64,000 nt of DNA from Candidatus Poseidoniales archaeon (GTDB lineage: Archaea; Thermoplasmatota; Poseidoniia; Poseidoniales; Poseidoniaceae). The position numbers were made by a program, and so were the translations under genes. Shown here in pieces: positions 36,001-42,100 of the stretch. The notes beneath the pieces were generated by a model. The model did no database searches and was not told the DNA's origin. It saw only the letters and a program-made list of their open reading frames with translations. The DNA lies in assembly GCA_003602415.1 (NCBI GenBank), contig QQSK01000013.1, positions 116,220-180,219 of the forward strand. Reading direction: 5' to 3'. How positions within the stretch are numbered: the stretch's first letter is position 1; each line of letters opens with the position of its first letter.

Positions 36001-36028
36001 AGATCAGAGATTCAGTCTTGAGAGGTGA
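27056..36028 (+). CDS. multidomain polyketide/PUFA-synthase-like megasynthase (KS-AT-ACP*-KS-ACP4-KR-DH)
   Basis: A 2990-residue type I synthase. Ketosynthase 1 (about 20-480) has DAACASS (Cys225), EAHGTST and KSQIGHLKAAAG, a complete triad. The acyltransferase (620-930) has GQGSQ, GHSLG (Ser725) and HAFH, the malonyl-type signature. A carrier-like segment without the site serine lies at 1020-1080. Ketosynthase 2 (1113-1580) has NLACASATAAF (Cys1321), SHETYTP and TGHPMG. Four ACP repeats (1676-2092) follow, each with LGIDTVKQAE. A ketoreductase (2130-2655) has SGGGSGVT and Tyr2566 in DYAAANS, and a dehydratase (2690-2980) has HAIDGVPYHP (His2708) and Asp2892. Order and tandem ACPs recall bacterial PfaA-type synthases. 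There is no thioesterase or enoyl-reductase domain. ATG 27056 is used; the frame is open to 27002. Likely acquired from bacteria. Confidence 0.92.
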   Translation: MTITTTNGKQVDGLNQAPFEPVAVIGMAALMPDATSMEEFWQNIIDAHVSIKEVSKDRWDPDIYWENGAPGNVTEGKTYSKIGGFVEDYEFDWRRWRQPPGTLPQIDPCQLWAVTVSADAIDDAGYGEGGKTLDRARTGVIFANALGGENRSESNIRIFSSEMRKIALDNGATPEQADAMVEKMCEGKPRIDEDTMPGELANVVSGRVANLLDLQGPNYSTDAACASSMAALLDACRLLQTRQVDTMLAGATDRCMEAPTYAKFSAIGALSPSHSTPFDARANGFVMGEGAGVLLLKRLSDAIDAGDDIKAVIRGVGGSSDGRGKGITAPSQRGQVQAVSRAYSQAGYEPSTVELVEAHGTSTKVGDATELSTLSLLWTGLDGGDHIAVGSVKSQIGHLKAAAGIAGIMKACNSVYHKTIPPSAGFQTPNPTVEWDEIPFFVPTEARDWPEPESHPRRAGISAFGFGGTNFHVAVEGYDLEYHSKLVEHWNGRWEAYAGIESSSSEAKPTMTHEELKAVEGGLLLLSGDSIDSLKSKLSALTFSGPNFDDDPRGMRLSFTLDSHWSFDVKDTVRMALSATSWAEFNKRKDLAIKAMDDKEKWGFLMSQGIMISDTPALPKQAKVAHMYPGQGSQYVGMTNDLHSRFSGVGDVWDKADVTMVDVLDGETLSSFVLRDGLTAEEMKEAEHKLKQTEYTQPAMLTADLAIEAALNAHGHKPDMVAGHSLGEYAALMSAGILDMDGALRAAAARGTEMGSVEIDDKGLMASVTAPYDRIAEIIEEVDGYVIAANKNSPKMTVIAGETEPVKQAMSRFEAEGFQCVALATSHAFHSRIVAPANEPLRRFLEGLDIRWPKIPITSNVDGGWYPMDDGGDSKAAILSKLAPQMASSVEWTSQINSMYDAGARLFLEVGPKRALTVFASQILEGKQALPIMTNHPKAGGIATFLTALGTLALAGRVPEWPGPNSAHLTPAFRAGPIEAAGGAKQPATPLKERSRPLPSKGGQTVTQTVIQSSETYVDPDAAKKALVGELIAAQTGYPAKFCQGNVDMRAVLGMSDEQIQVVVSSVHARCSTDPDWDITIAKTPGDITRWITSAPAIGSKSKSMKHDDRDDDPFVITGISMGLPGGERVFDEGNFEKLVRGETCITEVTDEYKQRLLDKNIVRLIKGRDGSVGMDAATEFGDIPQLAGVKSAFDPTEEFGIDAKVAAAWDIATQLSCAAGLIALKDAGIPLTPVEQVGKGGLRLIRSWQMPSAYRDRTGIVFASCFAGHQMAARHAKVNGDDGEGRFDRRYLFQILNMGHSQFAQHVGIRGPNTTINLACASATAAFGVAEDWLANDRCDRVVIISADDVTGDDLWEWIGSGFAASGAAATNNSVEETALPFDKRRNGLILGMGAAAFVVERKSESDARGVQPMAELLGTRIANSAFHGTRLDVEHVASTVDDFVSEMEERWGLDRHQMAPDTVFFSHETYTPARGGSAQAEVKALRDTFGASTDSIVIANTKGFTGHPMGVGIEDAAMFYGLMTGRIPPIANHKETDPELGNLKLSKGGDYSNLKYGMRFAAGFGSQIGLSLVRKCEFTGDRINKQKLLTWNQSQAGTTNLELRVLQNKLVAYVDADNNLHGGILGDEYAVPREIDSIEAPVIESSPAPKPEPVAPAPAEPTPVASAPSGDTTSIVIEVVVKHTGYPADFVELDQDLEGQLGIDTVKQAEIMADIREKFGLPIDEDFVLSDYPTLNHMIAYIHKMQGGSPAPVAPKTVTEVSTPEPVPKAEPAPAPAPVASEQSSAVDIQPKLIGVVVKHTGYPEDFIEMDQDLEGELGIDTVKQAEIMGDVREIFSLPIDEDFVLSEHPTLNHFVAYIQKMTGGNAPVPTPAPVETTSPAAPTPVEVPATPTVSADSGDIQPKLIGVVVKHTGYPEDFIEMDQDLEGELGIDTVKQAEIMGDVREIFSLPVDEDFVLSDHPTLNHFVAYIQRMTGGSTPASTPAPAPVEVKSPVAPTPVEAPTTPTVSADSGEIQVKLIGVVVKHTGYPDDFIEMDQDLEGELGIDTVKQAEIMGDVREIFSLPVDEDFVLSDHPTLNHFVAYIQKMKGGGAPAPAPVAKPVPQPVAPQPVPSTPVSNSKPIAESTTRRWQVEVEPCPAVAEGLPIGGTIVLTQDSWGVADALADRLVEKGLSVAKIGFEFGAKSVTEQEELSGHTFRADPGSEEQIAEVCSRISGVAGIIHLAPLSLTGSSWEADGPSNQVNLAAQSWFGLLKGLDSQLGVISSGIVGSVTALDGRHGNRGERFNSLACAASGVTKSYAFERENLRCRALDLHPELIIDAASAAEVIDNDLFTAGGEIEIGIDRDGRRWTMVCFAEDVVEDVEPLQSDDLWLVSGGGSGVTAASIIGVSSASNGAGATFLLLGRSKLVEETSGWLDWSDDQLNQRKMELRESLIAESESGKVTMVEWNNAWTKLTRSMDIYRTISDIEASGNNAEYHSADVTDSEAIKSAVNGRDVTGIVHGAGLEESKLVADKAWNTFDLIVRVKVDGWKALASAAGDSLRFACAFTSVAGRFGNRGQTDYAAANSILDAEMARMTANSECRAVAIGWTGWRDVGMATRGSIEAVFESSGIETLSVEDGVEIFVKEALAGGKRRVLGCGSLGNMDLFDSFREAPLKLPAEMAASIADPRRFPLIDKLLSIEEGESLVSQCTLSMQEHPFLVDHAIDGVPYHPGVMALEMFAENSLLLMPSHCLAGFEEVTFGLPVKIMKGDMTVRVEATLSRTDGDLSWVKCRLVSDLTNSKGEVFGEPRLHHEAMVRLVATSDDLRPFLQNEVDSLPAIGTPPHGDLLHHSSFIYLRYFHGPRFQSHGGVLRGVENGVDGIALMRHQLPATDQFALESDGEEVLLDALPMLIEAGFQNAGLAAMESDGFSSLPIGIEWTTMLRVPDANESLRMRSVKVATEDAGITVHDVVIVGEDDAPVLSLKGLRLKAMGQVPEDQRFSLER
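32080..33330 (+). repeat. four tandem ACP repeats with Thr at the carrier site
   Basis: Four carrier repeats are spaced 112-117 residues apart with Pro/Ala/Val-rich linkers. Repeats 2-4 are nearly identical in protein and DNA, pointing to recent duplication or gene conversion. In each, the residue aligned with the phosphopantetheine serine is Thr (codons at 32174, 32525, 32861 and 33203). Confidence 0.85.
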
Positions 36029-36032
36029 TTTT

Positions 36033-36722
36033 GTGGAGTTAATGGATCCTCCATCGGGTCCACGAATGCTAATTGCTAGAATGCCGATTTCCGATTGTCG
36101 AAGTGTACTAGCTGAAGACATTCCTCGTGCGACAGCCAAACGTCTTGCAGACCATAATTCGGGCCGCCTATTATTGGAGAAATGTTTGGAGCACTGGGAA
36201 TTGCCTATCGGCTCGCTAGAAGTTCTACGAACCCAACATCGAGCACCTTACCTGTCTTGGTTAAACGGGGTTTGGAGAAATGAACCATTGCCGGGAATTA
36301 GCATTGGACATTCAGGAGATTGGGCGGTTTGTGCTCTCATCGAACCTGGGTACTGGATAGGTATTGATGCAGAGCCAAAAGATAGGGGGATTCAGACCAA
36401 TGCATTCGACATGATGGCCAAAGGTAAAGAGTTAGATTTTCTAATTGAAAATTCAAAAATAGCAATTGAAACATGGACCGCAAAAGAGGCGGTTCAAAAG
36501 GCCGAAAAACTAGGAATGCACCTAAACCCAAGAGACATCAATTTGACCGAATATAATGTTGAATCTTTCATTCATGATGACCTGATGGTTTCAGTCTCAT
36601 GGAGGGAGGCAGGAGATGCTCCAAGGTCTGCTGAAGACGACCTCTTGGATGCTACTTTAGAAGCAATGAAAGATAATCCTAACTTTTCGGTTGGATGTAA
36701 AACAACCAGAAATAATGTTTGA
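36033..36722 (+). CDS. Sfp-type 4'-phosphopantetheinyl transferase
   Basis: A 229-residue enzyme that would transfer phosphopantetheine from CoA to carrier domains. The three family motifs are present: PGISIGHSGDWAVCAL (motif 1), WIGIDAEPKDR (motif 2 with metal-binding Asp and Glu) and WTAKEAVQKAE (motif 3, W-x-x-KEA). GTG 36033 has GAGGTG 5 nt upstream and starts 4 nt after the megasynthase stop, so the two are co-translated; the longer frame from 35931 would overlap the synthase. Its presence shows that the operon's carrier domains are expected to be modified, in spite of their missing serine. Confidence 0.88.
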   Translation: MELMDPPSGPRMLIARMPISDCRSVLAEDIPRATAKRLADHNSGRLLLEKCLEHWELPIGSLEVLRTQHRAPYLSWLNGVWRNEPLPGISIGHSGDWAVCALIEPGYWIGIDAEPKDRGIQTNAFDMMAKGKELDFLIENSKIAIETWTAKEAVQKAEKLGMHLNPRDINLTEYNVESFIHDDLMVSVSWREAGDAPRSAEDDLLDATLEAMKDNPNFSVGCKTTRNNV

Positions 36723-36723
36723 A

Positions 36724-37194
36724 TCACTTATTCCAAATTCTACTAGATTCCCAAGGTAGACCAAGCAGAATTCCAATTTCTGTCAAGATGACATAATTCA
36801 GTAAGAGGTAACTCAAGTAAGAGATAATTATGATCATTATTGATGTGTTAATAATTTTCCTTCGCTCGCGTTTAGCTTGGTCTATGGTGCAAATACCTCG
36901 GCTTCTGAAGTAGAATACCAGCCCAACACATACAGTGATTGCAGCAATTGCTAGCATTAGCGGTCTGAACCATGAATATCCATCTTCGCCCCAGTACAAT
37001 GTGTCAGATAATGCAGCACCAGTCGATACCGATGCAATACCAAACATCACCAATACAACTGATGGAAGACAGCACATTGATGCAATAACGGAAGAACTAG
37101 CGACAAGTTTCCACAATTTGTGCGGTTGCTCTTGGTCTAAACCGTCAGCAGTAGTTTCTTCCTGCACAACTAATTTTTTTTTGATAAAGTACAA
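36724..37194 (-). CDS. MerT-like small membrane protein
   Basis: A 156-residue protein with four hydrophobic helices. Residues 30-100 recall the mercuric transporter MerT: VIASMCCLPSVVLVMFGIAS (a CC-x-P helix), a short loop, then WFRPLMLAIAAITVCVGLVF and a further Cys in RGICT. MerT uses such Cys pairs to move Hg(II) across the membrane. A fourth helix (TSIMIIIISYLSYLLLNYVI) follows. No merA or merR neighbour is present, so the metal substrate is open. The gene is convergent with the transferase (1 nt apart). Confidence 0.55.
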   Translation of the reverse strand: MYFIKKKLVVQEETTADGLDQEQPHKLWKLVASSSVIASMCCLPSVVLVMFGIASVSTGAALSDTLYWGEDGYSWFRPLMLAIAAITVCVGLVFYFRSRGICTIDQAKRERRKIINTSIMIIIISYLSYLLLNYVILTEIGILLGLPWESSRIWNK

Positions 37195-37246
37195 AAAACA
37201 TTGTCTAAATCTATCATTGCATAACTTGCAAAAGTTTGCGATGTTG

Positions 37247-37414
37247 TCAATATACAGTCCAAACGTAGAACCCGACTAATATTGAGATTGGTACTATGTA
37301 GTACAAAGCGTGAATTATTCTAGATTTGGTTTTTTCTTCAGAGTTAAGAAAATCACTATCTTTTGCTATAGCATCTCCAATGCCAAGCATTAATTCACCT
37401 AAAGGGTCAACCAT
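37247..37414 (-). CDS. 55-residue single-pass membrane peptide
   Basis: A short gene of 55 residues. The N-terminal 30 residues are soluble and acidic (MVDPLGELMLGIGDAIAKDS), and the C-terminal 20 (HALYYIVPISILVGFYVW) make one membrane helix. GGTG lies 5 nt upstream of its ATG. It sits between the M28 peptidase stop-side neighbour and the MerT-like gene on the same strand, with 8 nt to the peptidase gene, so it may be co-transcribed. No family recognised. Confidence 0.55.
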   Translation of the reverse strand: MVDPLGELMLGIGDAIAKDSDFLNSEEKTKSRIIHALYYIVPISILVGFYVWTVY

Positions 37415-37422
37415 ATTTTCAC

Positions 37423-38829
37423 CTAAGCGTTTAGATTTCTAATCTCTGGAGTCTGGTCTGCGATGATGAACTCAAGCATAGCAGCCCACATTACGAACTC
37501 CATACTCTTCTCTAATTCTTCTTGCCCGCCAACTTCTGCGACCATATTGTCCAGTGTATCTGATGGTGAGTGGTATGCTGAGTAGTCTGCATCATACGCA
37601 CCCAAGTGGAAAATCGTTTGAGCACCTAAGTTACGGAAGGTGACGTGGTCTGAGCGTCCAAAGGTATCCTCGTGAACATCGAAAACAAGGTCTTCGTGCT
37701 CATCCCAGTGCTGGTCACAACCAGCACCATATGTTCCATCAATTCTCAGCGTCATCGGTGCTTTGAGAACATTCCAATGTACGTGTTCTAATACCGTGGT
37801 AATCTCAACATCTTGGACCTCAGGGTCAGAATCTGGACCAGACCAAGCGTGGTAAGGGAATGGGTCTCCATTGCCGTTCTTTTTGGCAGGCCAAGACATT
37901 CCCATCATGTCCATATTGATGTAGAACTTCAATTCCTTGTCGTGGGGTAAGCAGTAATCACATTGATTGTTAGCGAATGCGTTAGAGCCTCTGAGACCTT
38001 CTTCTTCGCTTGACCATAGTGCCAAGAATGTATCACATTCGAAGGTCAAATCTGCAAATGCACGAGCATAGAGCATCATTGCAACTGTTCCTGCGGTATT
38101 GTCGTATGCTCCTTCGTATGTTCCACCGCCAGGAGGGCCACCAGGAGGTGCGATGTCCATGTGTCCGCCCATTCCTTGAACGCAACTATCGTTACGACCT
38201 TGTTTCCAAGCGACAACGTTCAGGCTTTCAGGTTGAGCTAGATTACCGTGATCGGTAACTCTTAGCAAATGAGTCTCATATCCAAGACCTTCGAAGTGTC
38301 CTTTGAAGTATTCCGCAGCACGCTCATAGAATGCATTTCCTGCTCCCATCCATCTGTTCACGTATCCACCACATTTTGTGGTATCAGTACAGACGCTTGT
38401 GATGAAATCTATTTTCTCAAACCATTCTTCTCCATTTACTATTGGAACGCCTTCAGTAATTGGGACTTTGACCACTTGTGATTGTCCATCATTACTCATG
38501 AATGTAATATTTACTTCAGTGGTGTATGGAGTTGTGATAAACTGGCCAAAAACAGTGTTATCTTCAACCATTACACTGTGACTTTTGACATAAGTATCGT
38601 TAATGAAGATTAGAACATCAGCCTCGGTTGAAATCGCATTTCCTTTTCCTTCCAATGTGAAGTCATGGAATTCTCCAGTTCGAAGTATCGCATCTTCTGG
38701 ATTCACGAAATCGATTTGGAATGATTCAGATGCTACCACCGATTCTTTTTCATCGTCGCCAAAGCATCCAGCTAATGGTGCAACAACGAACAATGTCGCC
38801 AAGACAAATGCTGTTAGTCTACGGTTCAT
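37423..38829 (-). CDS. lipoprotein M28-family zinc aminopeptidase
   Basis: A 468-residue exported peptidase. The signal peptide ends in a lipobox (VVAPLAGC, Cys22), so the enzyme is lipid-anchored on the outer face. An N-terminal beta domain of about 110 residues precedes the M28 catalytic domain with zinc ligands GGHMDIAP (His), YDNTAGT (Asp), SSEEEGLRGS (catalytic Glu and ligand Glu), FYINMDMMG (Asp) and a late His in SDHVTF/IFHLG. It would trim peptides taken up by the cell and fits a protein-degrading lifestyle. A short palindrome overlaps its start codon. Confidence 0.88.
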   Translation of the reverse strand: MNRRLTAFVLATLFVVAPLAGCFGDDEKESVVASESFQIDFVNPEDAILRTGEFHDFTLEGKGNAISTEADVLIFINDTYVKSHSVMVEDNTVFGQFITTPYTTEVNITFMSNDGQSQVVKVPITEGVPIVNGEEWFEKIDFITSVCTDTTKCGGYVNRWMGAGNAFYERAAEYFKGHFEGLGYETHLLRVTDHGNLAQPESLNVVAWKQGRNDSCVQGMGGHMDIAPPGGPPGGGTYEGAYDNTAGTVAMMLYARAFADLTFECDTFLALWSSEEEGLRGSNAFANNQCDYCLPHDKELKFYINMDMMGMSWPAKKNGNGDPFPYHAWSGPDSDPEVQDVEITTVLEHVHWNVLKAPMTLRIDGTYGAGCDQHWDEHEDLVFDVHEDTFGRSDHVTFRNLGAQTIFHLGAYDADYSAYHSPSDTLDNMVAEVGGQEELEKSMEFVMWAAMLEFIIADQTPEIRNLNA

Positions 38830-38842
38830 GCGCTACGCGCAT
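38828..38842 (-). promoter_or_regulatory. palindrome over the M28 peptidase start codon
   Basis: On the minus strand ATGCGC-GTA-GCGCAT ends at the first two bases of the start codon of the M28 gene. It has the same GTA loop and ATG-ended arms as the palindrome at the icmF start. Confidence 0.4.
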
Positions 38843-38909
38843 ATTGCAAACCACTTCAACATATGGTTGCTCGGATTTTTCTCAATTAATGTTAATGGCA
38901 TAGGATTTG

Positions 38910-39002
38910 GAGTGCGGATAGCGGGAGGAGCAACTTGCTAAGCAAGTTGTGACTAGCTATCGCACGTTGGATACGATGAGATTCAGAGTGCGGATAGCGG
39001 GA
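38910..39002. repeat. 17-bp direct repeat duplicating the tRNA-Gly 3' end
   Basis: GAGTGCGGATAGCGGGA occurs at 38910-38926 and again at 38986-39002, where it covers the 3' end of the tRNA-Gly gene (38989 onward). The 59 bp between copies contain a 9-bp inverted repeat. Such duplication of a tRNA 3' end is the mark of an att site. Confidence 0.6.
38931..38949. terminator. 9-bp inverted repeat downstream of tRNA-Gly
   Basis: CAACTTGCT-A-AGCAAGTTG is perfect with a 1-nt centre. It lies 3' of the tRNA on its strand and inside the duplicated tRNA-end interval. GTGCGGATAGC before it and GCTATCGCAC after it (38955-38964) can extend the stem with one bulge. Confidence 0.35.
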
Positions 39003-39060
39003 ATCGAACCCACGACATGAGGTTGGAAACCTCAGGTGATAACCACTTCACCATATCCGC
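38989..39060 (-). tRNA. tRNA-Gly (anticodon TCC)
   Basis: A 72-nt tRNA reads from 39060 to 38989. The acceptor stem is GCGGATA/TATCCGC with discriminator A. The anticodon stem is TGAGG/CCTCA around loop TTTCCAA, giving anticodon TCC. The T arm is GTGGG-TTCGATT-CCCGC. CCA is not encoded and there is no intron. It decodes GGA and GGG glycine codons. Confidence 0.95.
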
Positions 39061-39104
39061 GAAGTAATCTGTCCGAGGGCGTTTACTTCTTAGCCAATTC
39101 GGTT

Positions 39105-42100
39105 CTAATTCATTGGAGGAAATCTACTCCTCATTGGGTTTTCATCCATGATAAAAGAATTAGCAATGTGCTGATTTCGACGCTCTTCTCTCTCTGCTTT
39201 CTTCTTCTTCGAATTACGAATAGCGTTGAGCGAAAGGAACAGAGCCAAGAGTATGGCTACTGCCACAGCCACAATTTCTTGAATATGCGGCACATCTTTT
39301 GCTTGTTCGAGGAGGTCATCGAAAGTATCTCCATCATCTGAGTTGATAGCTTCGATACTTAGTGATGTAAATGCCATCGAAGACAACGCACCAGGTTCAG
39401 TGGCTTCAATTACAGAATTGAAGTCGCCCTTTTCGACGATTTGACCAGAGAACGCAACAGTTTGTTGTCCTTCACCAGGAATAATCAGAATGTGTGTTCT
39501 CACTCCAGTATCAATGGCATTCATCGATTTCCATTCTACCTTGACAGTTAGGTTATTTTGAATCATATTGGTGATTGTACAAGTGAATGTAACACTCGAT
39601 TCAAAGGCTAGATCTAGTGCGAATTCTTCTGGTCCACATTCAAGCAATACCTCTGCAGTGTTTCGTGTCGGGTCATCAGGCCAATGGTCTGCCAACTCTG
39701 CACCAGGTGAATTGTTGTCTCCGTATCCATCTGCGTCAGAATCTTGGTATTGTGAACGATGTTCAGGGAACGCATCACCAGAGTTAGACCATCCATCTTG
39801 GTCATTATCTGGACAGCCGATTAGATCGAATGCTGCATTTCCTGCCTCATTCGGACAAGAATCACCATCAGTTCCTGAAGTATTGTCACCATACCCGTCG
39901 CCATCAGAATCTAGCCACTGTGAAGGATCTGTTGGCATGAAGTCATGATTATTTGACCATGAATCGCCATCGTCATCCAGACAACCAATCGATCCATTAG
40001 TGGAAGTTCCCGCAGTTATTGGACAGAAATCGATGTTGTTTCCAAAACCATCAGAATCGTTATCTGCCCACTCTGTAATATCATCAGGGAAAACATCGAT
40101 TGAATCTGCCCAGGTATCGCCATCAGAATCTAGGCAACCTAGGATTAATGATGTACTGTTACCCGAAACCGATGGGCAAGCATCAGGATTGTTTCCTTGA
40201 GCGTTGTCTCCAAATCCATCGTTATCAGTGTCATTCCATTGAGTGTTATCCAATGGGAATGAATCGTCAACGTCTCCCCAAGAATCCTGGTCTGCATCAA
40301 AGCAACCCAATGAGCCGTTTGTAGAAGTACCTGCAACATTTACACAGTCGTCTTCAACATCATCATATCCATCACCATCAGAGTCTAGGTGACGTGTTGG
40401 GTCTAGTGGAAAATCATCGTTAACATCTGAATATCCGTCACCATCAGTATCTACACATCCTAGTCTGTCAATGGTCGAGTTACCGTATGTGATAGGACAG
40501 TCGTCGGCATTGTTTCCGTTAGGGTTGTCACCATACCCGTCACCATCTTGGTCAGCAAATTGAGTATCGTCGTTAGGTAGAGCATCAATTGCGTCGGACC
40601 AGCCATCACCATCAGAATCAGGGCATCCTAATGCTCCGCCTTCTGTTGAATTACCCCAGACAGTTGGACAAGAGTCAGGATTAGTTCCGCCGATGTTGTC
40701 TCCATATCCATCACCATCGACATCGTGCCATTGAGTTGGGTCATCGATGAAGCTATCCTCTTGGTCGGCCCAACCATCGCTGTCTGTATCTGGACAACCC
40801 AAGGTTCCATTTTGCCAAGAATCACCAAATGTATTCGGGCAATCATCTGCTAATGTTCCACTTGGGTTATCACCAAATCCGTCACCATCTGTGTCATTCC
40901 ACTGAGTTGGGTCGGATGGGAATTCATCATATTCAACGGTTCTACCATCACCGTCAGCATCGAGACATCCAACTAGTATCCAAGTTGAATTTCCTGCAAA
41001 GTTTGGACAGTCGTCTTCATTGTCAGCAAATCCGTCACCGTCTGTATCAATAGATTTGGTAGGGTCGTTAGGCCATTGGTCTCCAACATCGGAAACGCCA
41101 TCGCCATCAGTATCTACACATCCCTGCAAGTCGATTGTTGAATCACCCCAAACGCTAGGGCAATCGTCCCAGTTTGTAGCTGGATTTGCATTGTCATAGT
41201 ATCCATCTCCATCCGTGTCAAGCCATTGAGTAGAATCATTGGTAAGTGCGTCATTTAGGTCTGATTGGCCATCGCCATCTTCATCCAAACAACCATTCCT
41301 ATCAAGCGAGGAATTACCCCAAACCGTTTCACAGGCATCTGCACCCTGAATTGCTCCCCATCCTCCATCAGGGTCAGACCAAGAATCAGAATCTGTATCT
41401 GGACATCCGTACCTATCGCTGCTTGATGTACCTGCAACCGATGTGCATGAATCTGGATTGATTCCTCCTGGGTTGTCTCCAAACCCATCACTATCAGTGT
41501 CAGACCACTGTGTTCCTTCGTTAGGGAAATCGTCTCCAACATTGGACCATCCGTCACCATCGCCATCAGGGCATCCTGTTTGGTCTTGAGTAGAGGTTCC
41601 AGGTGTGTTGACGCAGTCGTCTAAGGTATCGATGAAACCGTCACCATCTGCATCGGCAGACATGTTGATCATCGTGTAAGCAGCATCGATAACCATTGCG
41701 AACTTCTGTGGACCAGTAGGAATGTTTGTTCCATTTACATGAATCTCCCATTGTCCAGCCATCGGAGAAGAGATTGTAGTTCCAATGAGGTTGTCAAGGT
41801 TATTTCCATACTCTGCCCAGTTTCCATTAGGGTCTTTTACAGCGAAATCAATGTCATTAACCAAGTTTGTAGATGCGGCCGGAGTGCTTGCAGGGTCGGT
41901 CCATGAGACCATCACCTTGAGGTCTGGCGCAGAAGAAGGTACTGTGAACTTCCAAGACCTTGAATCTCCAGTATTCACCGACTCATCATCAACCCATGAT
42001 GTGTTAACTGCCCTATCTAAATCCAAAAGGCCCCAGCCTTCGTGATTGTTTGGTGCAGTTTCTCCCGCACCATTGGATGAAGAACCATATTGGCCAGTCA

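Noticed and set aside
35931-36032. Longer start for the phosphopantetheinyl transferase
   Set aside because: It would overlap the synthase by about 100 bp and has no homology; GTG 36033 has GAGGTG at proper spacing.
36935-37279. 114-residue plus-strand frame
   Set aside because: It is opposite the MerT-like membrane protein, whose hydrophobic helices and Cys pattern are convincing.
39568-41566. Long frames on both strands across the protease repeats
   Set aside because: They mirror the Asp/Gly repeat codons of the 1564-aa protease and have biased, low-complexity composition.
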